Below are positions 44,847-53,146 of a DNA stretch of 64,000 nt, one piece after another. The first letter of the stretch is position 1; each line of letters opens with the position of its first letter. This DNA comes from Paenibacillus polymyxa M1 (lineage in GTDB: Bacteria > Bacillota > Bacilli > Paenibacillales > Paenibacillaceae): NCBI RefSeq assembly GCF_000237325.1, contig NC_017542.1, forward strand, positions 3,878,501-3,942,500, in the 5' to 3' direction. Below the pieces are notes generated by a model, which searched no databases, was not told the origin of the DNA, and saw only the letters and a program-made list of their open reading frames with translations. The translations under genes were made by a program, and so were the position numbers.

Positions 44847-44901
44847 ACAAAAAAAGACCAAAACAGGGAAAGGCCGCTTCATTACAGCGACACCCTTTCC
44901 C
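44847..44901 (-). terminator. Terminator of the lytic transglycosylase gene
   Basis: Eight-bp outer stem GGGAAAGG / CCTTTCCC with an inner GC-rich stem, followed by TGTTTTGGTCTTTTTTT on the minus strand. Confidence 0.75.
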
Positions 44902-44969
44902 CATATTGATCCTGTCTGCGGACCTAATCGAATTGAAATTACGCACTTTTATGCTATAAGCTATAGGGC

Positions 44970-45668
44970 TTAAATGGTATATTTTTCACGTGCATTCTGA
45001 ATTTTGGAAATATATCTTTGCGTTTCTACCGGAAGCTTGTCCAGTACAGACATCAACTGCTCATCACTACTTACGCCAAGCCGCTGTACCCGTCCGGGAC
45101 CTGCATTGTACGCAGCCAGCGCCATATTTTCCTGTCCGTTAAAACGTTTAATCTGGTAAGACAAATAGCGTACGCCAGCATCAATATTTTGTGCAGGATC
45201 ATAGGGGTCACTAACTCCCAAACCTTGAGCTGTAGCGTCCATCAACTGCATAAGTCCTTTGGCTCCAGCCGAAGAAGTAACCGATGGATTAAATGAAGAT
45301 TCCGTATCAATAACTGCTTTAATCAAAGCTACCGGGACGCCGTATTTCTGACTTGCCTCATTAATCAAACTATCATACGCTGTAGCTTTTGTAGGTCCAT
45401 CCGTTGCCGTATTGGAAGAAGCAGGATAGACTGCCAATGACGAAGCCGTTCCCCTCGATGGTCCCAGTTGAAGCCAGAGCAAACCGTTTTCATCTCTGGT
45501 AACATCGCCTGAATTTTCTCGAGTGACAGCATTATCTGTTTCCAGCTGACCTACTTGTTCCAGCAATCCAGAAAAAGCATCCGCTGTACCCGTCTGGGTC
45601 GTAGCACTCATATTATTTAACAGCTGCATGTCTAACATGGATTTGGACACGCGCGGATCAATTTGCAT
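44970..45668 (-). CDS. Lytic transglycosylase (SLT domain)
   Basis: 232 residues. The C-terminal SLT domain (about 100-215) has the catalytic glutamate in DTESSFNPSVTSSAGAKGLM and the further motifs LMQLMDATA and MALAAYNAGPGRV. The first ~95 residues are low-complexity and there is no signal peptide, as in CwlQ (YjbJ) of Bacillus subtilis, which is both a muramidase and a lytic transglycosylase. Likely the CwlQ counterpart; its neighbourhood (YjbE-like gene nearby) agrees. Confidence 0.9.
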   Translation of the reverse strand: MQIDPRVSKSMLDMQLLNNMSATTQTGTADAFSGLLEQVGQLETDNAVTRENSGDVTRDENGLLWLQLGPSRGTASSLAVYPASSNTATDGPTKATAYDSLINEASQKYGVPVALIKAVIDTESSFNPSVTSSAGAKGLMQLMDATAQGLGVSDPYDPAQNIDAGVRYLSYQIKRFNGQENMALAAYNAGPGRVQRLGVSSDEQLMSVLDKLPVETQRYISKIQNAREKYTI

Positions 45669-45765
45669 GTGGTGTTCCCAACTTTCTATAGTTGTTATAT
45701 CCCAAATAGCTTGTCGTTATTGCTATGATACAACTTTTTACTATGTACTTCCATACTTTTTAATG

Positions 45766-45803
45766 AAAAAAAGCTCCGTTTCTGTCGAAAAGACAGCGGA
45801 GCT
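45766..45803 (-). terminator. Rho-independent terminator
   Basis: Stem AGCTCCG / CGGAGCT extended by CTGTC / GACAG with a 2-nt internal mismatch and TTTTC loop, followed by T7 on the minus strand; 29 bases after the stop of the upstream gene. Confidence 0.9.
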
Positions 45804-45831
45804 AAGATACCGGAACCTTTAACCAACAGGG

Positions 45832-46227
45832 TTAGCGCACAAATGGGATAAAAGCAAAATAACTCAATGTTGCTAGTGCACCAAGACCAATCGACCAAAT
45901 ACCGGTTGTTTTACTGCCATTTACATAAGCAAAAAATCCTAAAACTGCTGCAATGGGTCCCAGCACAATAGACCACATAAACAATGATGCGATACCTGCA
46001 GCCAGCCCAATATAGCCGGAAATACGACCACTATTGTTAATAACCTGCTCTTTACCGTTGTTCTCATGTCTGGTCACAACTGGCGAGCCAGGAGCAACCT
46101 CTGCTGCATATTCCTCACGATGATGGCGGCGCTTGGCAGAGCGTTCCTGAACATGACGAGGATAATCTACACGTTCACGGCTAACATGCTCTTCATTCTT
46201 ATGCTTATCGTTTTCATGATCTTCCAT
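45832..46227 (-). CDS. Small membrane protein, DUF4190-like
   Basis: 131 residues. A very hydrophilic, His/Glu/Arg-rich N-terminal 65 residues precedes two or three hydrophobic segments (about 69-82, 84-102, 107-128). Pattern GLAAGIASLFMWSIVLGPIA and TTGIWSIGLGALA resembles DUF4190 membrane modules. No function known. GGAGGTG site before ATG. Followed by a strong terminator, so monocistronic or paired only with the DUF1540 gene upstream. Confidence 0.7.
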   Translation of the reverse strand: MEDHENDKHKNEEHVSRERVDYPRHVQERSAKRRHHREEYAAEVAPGSPVVTRHENNGKEQVINNSGRISGYIGLAAGIASLFMWSIVLGPIAAVLGFFAYVNGSKTTGIWSIGLGALATLSYFAFIPFVR

Positions 46228-46268
46228 AATAACTGCACCTCCAAATGGAAATGAATCGCGTTATACAT

Positions 46269-46496
46269 TTACAGAGACTTCGGCTTAAAGGTGTGGCAAC
46301 AGGTTGCAGCAGACGTTGCAGCCTTATCACGTTCATCTGAACTAAAGCTTTCCCCCGCATACTCTTCTTTGAATTTTTTTCCGGCATGACCGTCTACTTC
46401 AATCATGATCAAATCTGCCTTGCAAAAGTTGTTTTCTCCCCAATAATGGCAATTGGCTACGCTGCACTTTACGATTGGCTTGGCCTCTTGGCTCAT
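46269..46496 (-). CDS. DUF1540 domain protein
   Basis: 75 residues from the ATG at 46496 (GAGGTG 7 nt before; a longer frame upstream lacks coding character). The DUF1540 cysteine pattern is visible: IVKCSVANCHYWGENNFCKA and later AATCCHTF, which could bind a metal or iron-sulfur cluster. Function unknown; common in spore-forming Firmicutes. Confidence 0.8.
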   Translation of the reverse strand: MSQEAKPIVKCSVANCHYWGENNFCKADLIMIEVDGHAGKKFKEEYAGESFSSDERDKAATSAATCCHTFKPKSL

Positions 46497-46574
46497 GATC
46501 ATCACCTCGGATTCATTGTCCCCCCGCTCCCCTGCACCTATGCGTTCATGGCATATGGCAGTTGGTGACATACG

Positions 46575-46631
46575 AAAAAAGCCGCTTCCCCTCGCCTCCT
46601 CCAAACTGGCAGGAACAAGTGAAAACGGCTT
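46575..46631 (-). terminator. Terminator of the YpuI-family gene
   Basis: AAGCCG(T)TTTC against GAAGCGGCTT with a wobble, long loop, and T6 on the minus strand. Located 53 bases after the stop codon; it also overlaps the region upstream of the DUF1540 gene. Confidence 0.65.
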
Positions 46632-46683
46632 GCTTGTCTTGTTTTAGTTTTTGATTAGAAATGAATTTCTTGGATTGATTGCT

Positions 46684-47190
46684 TTAGGCATGAGTACGAC
46701 GAGTCTGCATCCGGCGCTGTGTCAAATAATCACTTTCATAATAAGTCAGATCATCACGCAATTCTTCAAAGTTTTTCGTAATGTCCATGATCACTTCGCG
46801 GGCGGCTGGCACTGGCGTTTTACGGAAGCGGATAGCATCTTGTCCCGTATAAGCATAGCGTCCGTCCTCTGCGTAAGTTTCATTTTTGGGATAAAAAAAG
46901 CTGTTCACGCAGTCATGGTATACGTTATACAATGCCTTTTCCGCAAAATCGACGTCAAAGTTGGCACGGCGCAAAGCCACACCTAGCTTTTCATAGGATA
47001 CTTCGGAAAAAACAAGGACATGGCGGAGATCCGACAAAAAACCTTTGTAAAAAAGTACGGACTCCTCATTAGCATCCACAGCCAGTTGCGGCAGAGCATG
47101 CTCATTGAGGAATGTTTCCACACGTTTCACGGCAGTTTTCAGTCTTTCCTGCGCCGACTCACATAATTTTTGTACGTTGACTGCTGACAT
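46684..47190 (-). CDS. YpuI family protein (DUF3907)
   Basis: 168 residues, mostly helical, with the Trp-poor DUF3907 pattern: ESVLFYKGFLSDLRHVLVFS, FDVDFAEKALYNVYHDCVNS, YPKNETYAEDGRYAYTGQDA. Related to YpuI of Bacillus, function unknown. GGGGGAG site before the ATG at 47190. Confidence 0.85.
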   Translation of the reverse strand: MSAVNVQKLCESAQERLKTAVKRVETFLNEHALPQLAVDANEESVLFYKGFLSDLRHVLVFSEVSYEKLGVALRRANFDVDFAEKALYNVYHDCVNSFFYPKNETYAEDGRYAYTGQDAIRFRKTPVPAAREVIMDITKNFEELRDDLTYYESDYLTQRRMQTRRTHA

Positions 47191-47309
47191 CAAGGCAGCT
47201 CCCCCTTATTTGTTGCTTGTTCATCAATTTGGTTACCCGAAAATAGTCCCTTCTAACCGAAAGAGCTGTAATTTTCAGTATTTATCCTACCACAAATAAG
47301 CATTGAAAG

Positions 47310-47339
47310 GTATAAAAACATGCCAATCTCCTCACGCTA
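47310..47339 (+). promoter_or_regulatory. Possible SigG-type promoter of the S8 protease
   Basis: GTATA (47310-47314), 18-bp spacer, CACGCTA (47333-47339). Compared with the SigG consensus GHATR-N18-CATNHTA, only one base differs. A chance match in AT-rich DNA is quite possible. Confidence 0.25.
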
Positions 47340-47376
47340 AACCATAAATTTATGAATACTCAAGGAGGACGGTTTC

Positions 47377-49257
47377 ATGTCTCGGCCAAAATGGTTAAAA
47401 CCCCTGTTCGGAGCAGCTGCCGGGGTGCTTCTGATCACACTGATGCTACCTTCACGCGATCACCGCCAAACACCACAGCCCCAATATACGACCAAGATGG
47501 TACCACAGCAGGAGAAGCAGCTTAAAAAAGGAATGTTGGCTTTGGACCTGTCCGCTACGGATACCCTCACACGGATGGACGCAAGACAAGATATTCAATA
47601 CGTAATGCGGGAGCTGAATGGTAAAACTGCCAATCAGAAAAGACAGTTCACCCACACATTGCAGCAATCACACAGTCATCTTCATACGCTCCAGTGGATT
47701 CACATTAGGGACGGAAAGACTGACACCTACACAGGCAACAAAGCACAGACAAGTCTGCTGAACCACCCTCAAATTCAAAGCAGCTTGGCTGCGGCTCGTC
47801 GTTCCGTCATGCAAAATAAATCCTATGAATCGGCTGCTTTTCAAGTTGAGGGCGGTAAATATTTCGTCATGGCTGAACCATCGGCTGATGGAACATGCGG
47901 CGTTGCCGCCCTGGTCAGTCAGCAAGTATTGCGTGACGTGGAGAAGCATCAGCGCAAAAATTTGCGTTTAATTCCCTATCCAAAAGAAGGTAGCTACAAA
48001 ATCGAATCCGTACATCCCGACACATTGCACGATATCACGGTCAAAACGGGTCACGACAACGAAAATGCAAGCCATTATTTTGAAAACGAAATTGTCGTTC
48101 GCTTCCGTCAGAATCCTGATTCACGACAATTGAAGGAAATTGCAGCAGATTTGCACTGTGAACCAGGCCGTAAGCTTGGTTATACTTATGTATTTCATTC
48201 GGATAAGATGAACTTTAAAGAGCTAAAGCAATACTTTTCACAAAAGTGGAACCCGCTTTATGCTGAGCCTCACTATATGTATCTAACCAATGAGAAAGCA
48301 CCTATCAATGCCGACAGCTCTATTCCTAATGATCTGCTCTTTTCTCGCTATCAATGGAACCTGCCTGCTACCGAAACCAACAGAGGCTGGAAACTAAGCA
48401 AAGGCAGCAAAGATGTAATTGTCGCGGTTGTAGATACAGGAGTGGATTTGGATCACCCTGATCTAAAAGGCCAAATTCTTTCTGGGCATAACGTGGTAAA
48501 CCCGTCTGAAAAGCCTTATGATGACGTCGGTCACGGAACGCATGTCGCCGGCATCATTTCTGCGCTCGTTAATAATGGTGAGGGAGTCGCCGGTATGACG
48601 TGGTACAACAAGGTCATGCCGATCAAGGTACTTGACCAATCTGGCTCCGGTACAACTTACTCGGTTGCAGAAGGTATTATATGGGCAGCTGATCACGGGG
48701 CCAAGGTCATCAATTTGAGTCTGGGCAACTATGCACAAGCTTCATTTTTACATGATGCGATCAAATATGCCTATGACAAAGATGTTGTATTAGTTGCAGC
48801 CACAGGCAATGATAATACAGAGCGACCCGGTTATCCAGCAGCGTACCCTGAAGTATTTGCCGTTTCCGCTACAGACTCTTCTATGCACCGCGCATCCTTT
48901 TCTAACTACGGCGATTATGTGGACGTCATGGCTCCAGGTGCAAGTATTGCCAGTACGTATCCTGGGAATCAATATGCTGCACTATCGGGTACTTCAATGG
49001 CCAGTCCACATGTATCAGCGTTAGCTGCCCTGATTCGATCCGTTAACCCTGATCTAACCAATAAAGAGGTAATGGATTTAATGAGAGACAGCGTAATTGA
49101 TTTGGGCACACCAGGGCATGACAAATATTTTGGGTATGGTCAAATCGACGTGTATAAAGCATTGAAAGCAGCACAGCGTCCCTATGTTCCCCTGCAATTC
49201 TATCCACAGCACTTCAGTGACAAGTTGAAATCCATATTAAAGAAACTGGAAGCCTAG
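47377..49257 (+). CDS. Subtilisin-like (S8) serine protease, membrane-anchored or secreted
   Basis: 626 residues with a strong AAGGAGG site. N-terminal hydrophobic segment (about 9-25), then a ~290-residue pro- or regulatory region, the last part of which (VVRFRQNPDSRQL onward) resembles the Fervidolysin-type propeptide. The catalytic domain (from about 325) has Asp353 (AVVDTGVD), His386 (GHGTHVAG), oxyanion Asn478 (ATGN) and Ser540 (GTSMASPHV). Residues ~60-195 look like a separate domain that I do not recognise. The substrate is unknown. A terminator follows closely. Confidence 0.92.
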   Translation: MSRPKWLKPLFGAAAGVLLITLMLPSRDHRQTPQPQYTTKMVPQQEKQLKKGMLALDLSATDTLTRMDARQDIQYVMRELNGKTANQKRQFTHTLQQSHSHLHTLQWIHIRDGKTDTYTGNKAQTSLLNHPQIQSSLAAARRSVMQNKSYESAAFQVEGGKYFVMAEPSADGTCGVAALVSQQVLRDVEKHQRKNLRLIPYPKEGSYKIESVHPDTLHDITVKTGHDNENASHYFENEIVVRFRQNPDSRQLKEIAADLHCEPGRKLGYTYVFHSDKMNFKELKQYFSQKWNPLYAEPHYMYLTNEKAPINADSSIPNDLLFSRYQWNLPATETNRGWKLSKGSKDVIVAVVDTGVDLDHPDLKGQILSGHNVVNPSEKPYDDVGHGTHVAGIISALVNNGEGVAGMTWYNKVMPIKVLDQSGSGTTYSVAEGIIWAADHGAKVINLSLGNYAQASFLHDAIKYAYDKDVVLVAATGNDNTERPGYPAAYPEVFAVSATDSSMHRASFSNYGDYVDVMAPGASIASTYPGNQYAALSGTSMASPHVSALAALIRSVNPDLTNKEVMDLMRDSVIDLGTPGHDKYFGYGQIDVYKALKAAQRPYVPLQFYPQHFSDKLKSILKKLEA

Positions 49258-49270
49258 GATACCCTTTTGG

Positions 49271-49306
49271 AAAAAGCAGCCATGTTGCTCCATGGCTGCT
49301 TTTTTA
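49271..49306 (+). terminator. Bidirectional terminator
   Basis: Perfect stem AAAAGCAGCCATG / CATGGCTGCTTTT with a 6-nt loop and extra T/A residues on both sides, between the protease gene and the convergent cotD-like gene. Confidence 0.92.
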
Positions 49307-49313
49307 GGCTTTC

Positions 49314-49544
49314 TTAACGCTTGGAACTGGTACGGACAGGTCGCTTTCCATGACTGCGTGTATGACAGCATGGGTCACCAGGATCCTTGACAACCACCGG
49401 AAATACGTGGTGAGGCACAGGTATAACATGCGCCTGATTGATGATCTCAATCGGATGAACAACAGGTACCACCTGTGGGTAAAATTGATGATTTACAAAT
49501 TGGATCGGCGGGCACACGACCGGGTCGTAATGACAATGACTCAT
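49314..49544 (-). CDS. cotD: CotD-like spore coat protein
   Basis: 76 residues from the ATG at 49544 (AAAGGAG site). Rich in His, Pro and Val with repeated HP and VVHP units (QFYPQVVPVVHPIEIINQAH, then VIPVPHHVFPVV) and paired cysteines (DPCCHTRSHG), the composition of inner coat protein CotD, normally made in the mother cell under SigK. Basic tail RPVRTSSKR. Confidence 0.8.
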   Translation of the reverse strand: MSHCHYDPVVCPPIQFVNHQFYPQVVPVVHPIEIINQAHVIPVPHHVFPVVVKDPGDPCCHTRSHGKRPVRTSSKR

Positions 49545-49572
49545 AATGTGCAACTCCTTTCGGTGAATTAGT

Positions 49573-49599
49573 ACAGCATATTAAGGAGGCATATGCTGT
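49573..49599. repeat. Perfect inverted repeat upstream of cotD
   Basis: Nine-base arms ACAGCATAT / ATATGCTGT around a 9-nt centre, 28 bases before the cotD start. Candidate operator for a dimeric regulator, or a 5' leader hairpin. I could not fit a SigK promoter with confidence. Confidence 0.6.
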
Positions 49600-49632
49600 G
49601 CTTGGATGTTTAACCTCTAATACAATTATCCC

Positions 49633-51108
49633 TTATAAAATAGGCTTTCGTTCCACAATGACCGAATGATCAAGAATATCGCCCAACAAATTACATAGCT
49701 TGCGCAGACCTGATTTAAGTGTTTCCTTGTCCGTATACGAAAAAGAAATACGGATATGATTACTATCCATACCACCTGCATAGCACACCGCACCAGGCAA
49801 AAAGGAAATGCCTTCACGGTCAGCTACCCGCTCCAATTCTGGAATATCCACCATAGAGGGAAGTTTAATCCATACATTGAGACCACCTTCAGGAGCATAC
49901 CAGGTAACTTCTGGCGGAGCATAGCGCTGGAGTGTATTCAATGCGACTGTTAGACGATCTCGAATTTGTTCTCGCAATGAAACAAAATGCTGGTCAAGTC
50001 GATTCCTGAGAAAAGGTAGCAGTGTTTTTTGCGTTAATAGAGGACTTCCTAAATCCGTAGTTGACTTGGCAGCCACCAAACGATCCATTACACTCCCAGT
50101 TGCCGCTACACAAGCTATGCGGCAACCAGGAGCAACGGTTTTGCTGAAACTTTTGATATAGACAACATGCCCGGACTGATCATGCGCCTTAATAGAGAGT
50201 GGGGGTTTAGTTTTGTAATACAGATCGGAAAATGGATCATCCTCAACAATGAGACAGTGATAACTTTGAGCCAGATCCAGTAATTGCGTGCGTCTGGCCA
50301 TCGTCAAGGTTACGCCGGTAGGATTATGAAAGGTAGGTATGGTATAGATCAATTTTGGGGGATGGGTATCACAGAGACGTGTCAAAATATCAATCCGCAT
50401 ACCCTCCTCGTCCATCGGAATCATAATTACTTTGGCACCACGACTAGTGAACACATCAATGGCCCCAGTATAGGTAGGAGCTTCCATGTAGACCACATCT
50501 CCCGGGCCAACAAACGTACGCGCCACCAGGTCAATCCCCTGTTGAGCTCCGCTGGTCACAAGCAGTTGCTCTGCCACTATAGGTATACCGCGTTCACTCA
50601 AGTGGTCTGCGAACACTTCTCTTAGTTCTAAATCACCTTCAAAAGTTCCATATGCAGCCATTACATCGGAATTTTCAGAGGATAAACGGTGAGTATCTGC
50701 GATGATTTCGCGCGTGGGAAGAAGCTCCGGCTGTATTGCCGCTATATGAAAAGAATAGGTAGCCTCTCGGCTATGGTTAAAGTTTCTCCATAACTGTGCA
50801 CGCGGCAAATAATCGATCAACGACATCTGCCAAGACAAATCCTGCGTCCCCTCATGATAAATCGGTACTGAAGCTTCCGCCACATAGCAACCTTTTCCCT
50901 GTGTACACGTAACCAGATTCATGGACTCCAGTTCGGCATACGCCTTGCTTACAGTTACAGGACTCACCGCAAGCAGACTGGACAGATGACGGATAGAGGG
51001 AAGCTTGGTACCCTGAGGTAGTAGCCCTGACTGAATGCGATCCGCTAATGTTTTGGTAATCTGTAAATATAACTTGACACTGCTGTTGCGGCTGAGATCA
51101 ATATGCAT
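49633..51108 (-). CDS. MocR/PdxR-family regulator (GntR HTH fused to aminotransferase)
   Basis: 491 residues from the ATG at 51108. N-terminal winged helix GntR domain (LYLQITKTLADRIQSGLLPQ, LPSIRHLSSLLAVSPVTVSK) fused to a fold-type I aminotransferase domain with EAPTYTGAID, PTFHNPTGVTLT, EDDPFSDL and PLP lysine in YIKSFSKTVAPGCRI. Such proteins sense PLP or an amino-acid adduct. It is divergent from an aminotransferase gene, its probable target; direct repeats in the gap are candidate operators. Confidence 0.93.
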   Translation of the reverse strand: MHIDLSRNSSVKLYLQITKTLADRIQSGLLPQGTKLPSIRHLSSLLAVSPVTVSKAYAELESMNLVTCTQGKGCYVAEASVPIYHEGTQDLSWQMSLIDYLPRAQLWRNFNHSREATYSFHIAAIQPELLPTREIIADTHRLSSENSDVMAAYGTFEGDLELREVFADHLSERGIPIVAEQLLVTSGAQQGIDLVARTFVGPGDVVYMEAPTYTGAIDVFTSRGAKVIMIPMDEEGMRIDILTRLCDTHPPKLIYTIPTFHNPTGVTLTMARRTQLLDLAQSYHCLIVEDDPFSDLYYKTKPPLSIKAHDQSGHVVYIKSFSKTVAPGCRIACVAATGSVMDRLVAAKSTTDLGSPLLTQKTLLPFLRNRLDQHFVSLREQIRDRLTVALNTLQRYAPPEVTWYAPEGGLNVWIKLPSMVDIPELERVADREGISFLPGAVCYAGGMDSNHIRISFSYTDKETLKSGLRKLCNLLGDILDHSVIVERKPIL

Positions 51109-51132
51109 CGGAACCCTTCCCTCCAAAAATCA

Positions 51133-51164
51133 ACTGTTACATTTAGACGTTTACTGTTATACTT
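51133..51164. promoter_or_regulatory. Direct repeats, candidate MocR operator, and divergent promoter
   Basis: ACTGTTACATTT (51133-51144) and ACTGTTATACTT (51153-51164) match except for two transitions and lie exactly 20 bp apart, two helical turns, as seen in MocR/PdxR operators. Downstream on the plus strand a TATAAT with a weak -35 TTACTG (17-bp spacer) overlaps the second repeat and would drive the aminotransferase gene. Confidence 0.55.
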
Positions 51165-51224
51165 CATTATCGATATAATACAACAAATTTCTTAGCACAG
51201 TATAGAACACAGGAGATGATTGGA

Positions 51225-52445
51225 TTGGAATACAAATTTTCGGGTATGGCTCGTACTCAGGGCTCGTCCATGGTAAGGGACATTTTGAAGCTGACACAGG
51301 GAACAGATGTTTTATCTCTCGCAGGTGGCCTTCCGGCCGATGCCTTCTTTCCCGTCGAAGCGGTTGCTAAAGCCTATGAGCGGGTATTCCGCCTCGGCGG
51401 TACTACCGCACTTCAATACGGCCTAACCGAGGGATACATTCCTCTACGGGAACGTCTGGCAGCAATCATGTCATCCCAAGGCATCTCCGTCACCAGAGAT
51501 AACATCCTCATGACAACAGGCTCGCAGCAGACCATTGATCTAGTTTCACGTGTGTTGCTTGATCCGCAGGATACAGTATTGGTGGAGTCCCCTACTTATT
51601 TGGCAGCTCTTCAGGTATTCAATTCCTATGGCGCTAACATTGTAAGTGTAAATACAGACGCTAACGGTATGCAATTAGATGATCTTGAGGCCAAGATCAA
51701 ACAGCATCAGCCAAAATTCGTGTATGTCATCCCTACCTTCTCCAACCCAGCAGGAAGTGTATGGAGTATGGAACGCAGAACAGGCGTTGTTGAGCTATGC
51801 CGTAAATACGGAACTTTGATTTTTGAAGACGATCCTTACGGACGGCTCAAATTTGATGAAAACCTTAACTTCCCATCCCTATTTTCTATTGATCAACAGC
51901 TAGGTGGCGATGGTCATGTAATGTACACTTCTACATTCTCTAAAACTGTCGCTCCAGGTGTTCGCTCTGGATGGTTGGTAGCCGATCAAGCCATCGTCGT
52001 TAAGACCGCAAATGCCAAACAATCTGCCGATCTGCACTCCAGCAGTATTGACCAGCGTGCTTTGAATGAGCTGTTGGACTTCTTTGATTTGGAGGGACAT
52101 ATACGTACCGTGTCCGCTGAGTATCACACTCGGATGTTGCGTCTTACATCGTTAATGAGAGAACGTCAATGGGAAGGAATCACTTGGAATGATGCACTTG
52201 GTGGCATGTTTATGTGGGTTACCTTACCTGAAGGCTTCCGTTCTGATCAGTTGCTGCAACTCGCGATTCAGGAAGGGGTCGCATTTGTCCCTGGACAAGT
52301 CTTCTATGCTGACTTAAGCGGCAGCAACCATATGCGAATCAACTTCACGCATACCGATCCTGCCTTGCTTCCAAAAGCAGTTGACCGATTGGATCGGGCA
52401 CTGAAGCTGTATATGGAGAAAAATGTGGTAAAAAGCGTACGTTAA
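51225..52445 (+). CDS. PLP-dependent aminotransferase (LysN/2-aminoadipate type)
   Basis: 406 residues starting with TTG at 51225, 9 nt after AGGAG; the ATG at 51216 has that site with no spacing. Fold-type I aminotransferase close to the LysN/ARO8 group: VLSLAGGLPADAFFP, LQYGLTEGYIPLRERLA, VESPTYLAALQVF, PTFSNPAGSVW, EDDPYGRL and the PLP lysine in TSTFSKTVAPGVRSGW. Likely acts on aromatic, branched or aminoadipate-type substrates; the natural one cannot be told. Divergent from its probable MocR regulator. Confidence 0.92.
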   Translation: MEYKFSGMARTQGSSMVRDILKLTQGTDVLSLAGGLPADAFFPVEAVAKAYERVFRLGGTTALQYGLTEGYIPLRERLAAIMSSQGISVTRDNILMTTGSQQTIDLVSRVLLDPQDTVLVESPTYLAALQVFNSYGANIVSVNTDANGMQLDDLEAKIKQHQPKFVYVIPTFSNPAGSVWSMERRTGVVELCRKYGTLIFEDDPYGRLKFDENLNFPSLFSIDQQLGGDGHVMYTSTFSKTVAPGVRSGWLVADQAIVVKTANAKQSADLHSSSIDQRALNELLDFFDLEGHIRTVSAEYHTRMLRLTSLMRERQWEGITWNDALGGMFMWVTLPEGFRSDQLLQLAIQEGVAFVPGQVFYADLSGSNHMRINFTHTDPALLPKAVDRLDRALKLYMEKNVVKSVR

Positions 52446-52590
52446 TCTCCAGCTTCAAATGCACGCTACGCTGACTACATGCCTCGTCCTCGCACGTTTT
52501 TGCGTTAGGAGAGTGTAAATACAATGAAGCCCCCATTGACTATGTTGGGGGCTTCATTCCATAGATATAGCGGACTGCGTAATCCGGCTG
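52446..52590. terminator. Gene-free stretch with the aminotransferase terminator
   Basis: Contains a perfect 12-bp stem AATGAAGCCCCC / GGGGGCTTCATT (52523-52534, 52547-52558) with a 12-nt loop, 78 bases after the aminotransferase stop; the T-tract is weak. Nothing else is seen. Confidence 0.65.
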
Positions 52591-52649
52591 CACATTAAAA
52601 AGGGTGCTTCATGATTCCCACAGGAATATGAAGCACCCTTTTTAATGTG
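52591..52649. terminator. Long bidirectional terminator hairpin
   Basis: Arms 52591-52612 and 52628-52649 pair over 22 bp without mismatch, and five more pairs follow after a one-base bulge, around a CACA loop. Each strand has a T5 run within the 3' arm. It serves the aminotransferase from one side and rnpB (80 bases away) from the other. Confidence 0.85.
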
Positions 52650-52730
52650 ATAAATACATTTGGATTAAAAGTTTCTCATGCAAACAGGTCATTAACAAAA
52701 CAATAATTCATACATTTTAAGGTGTTGCAG

Positions 52731-53134
52731 TGGGGAAAGTTTTCCGTAAGCCGGGTTCTGTGCTATTCGTGGTACAGACGGGAACTACCCTCCCACTAAA
52801 AGCGACAATCATCTATCTAGGCCGAACATTGCTATCCAGCTCCAGCGACCAACCTAGACACGCCTCGGGCTAAGGCTGCTTCGCGAAGAAGCTGTGTCCC
52901 TTTAGGTCTTGCTCCAGATGGGGTTTACCAGGAACGAAGTCACCAGCGTTCCTCGGGGTCTCTTACACCTCGGTTCCATCCTTGCCTGTGCCGCAAGCGG
53001 CCATCGGCGGTCCATTTCTGTGGCACTATCCTTCAACTCGCGCTGACTGGACGTTATCCAGCATCCTGCCCTATGGAGCCCGGACTTTCCTCTCGTGGCT
53101 TATGCCACCAGCGATTGTCTGTCAAACTTTCCGA
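52731..53134 (-). ncRNA. rnpB: RNase P RNA, class A type
   Basis: Catalytic RNA of ribonuclease P, which removes tRNA 5' leaders. Read on the minus strand it starts near GGAAAGTTTGACAGACAATC. It then shows the universal GAGGAAAGTCCGGGCTCC (P4 5' strand), GGGCAGGATGCTGGATAACG, ACCGCCGATGGCC, GGTAAACCCC, GGAGCAAGACC and CCTAGATAGATGATTGTC. It ends with CACAGAACCCGGCTTACGG, and P1 closes with GGAAAGTTT / AAACTTTCC. The GGGCAGG..GGATAACG block and the class A style 3' half differ clearly from the Bacillus class B RNA. Length about 404 nt. A stem-loop insertion before the P4 3' strand may be P19. Confidence 0.95.
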
Positions 53135-53146
53135 ACAACATTACAT

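Noticed and set aside
49590..49611. Six-codon leader peptide in the cotD upstream region (plus strand)
   Set aside because: The ribosome-site spacing is too short, no attenuator follows, and the gene downstream on that strand is convergent.
52731..53134. Protein-coding frame over rnpB (plus strand 52982-53170)
   Set aside because: The strand opposite contains all universal RNase P RNA blocks and a promoter; the short frame has no ribosome site or homology.
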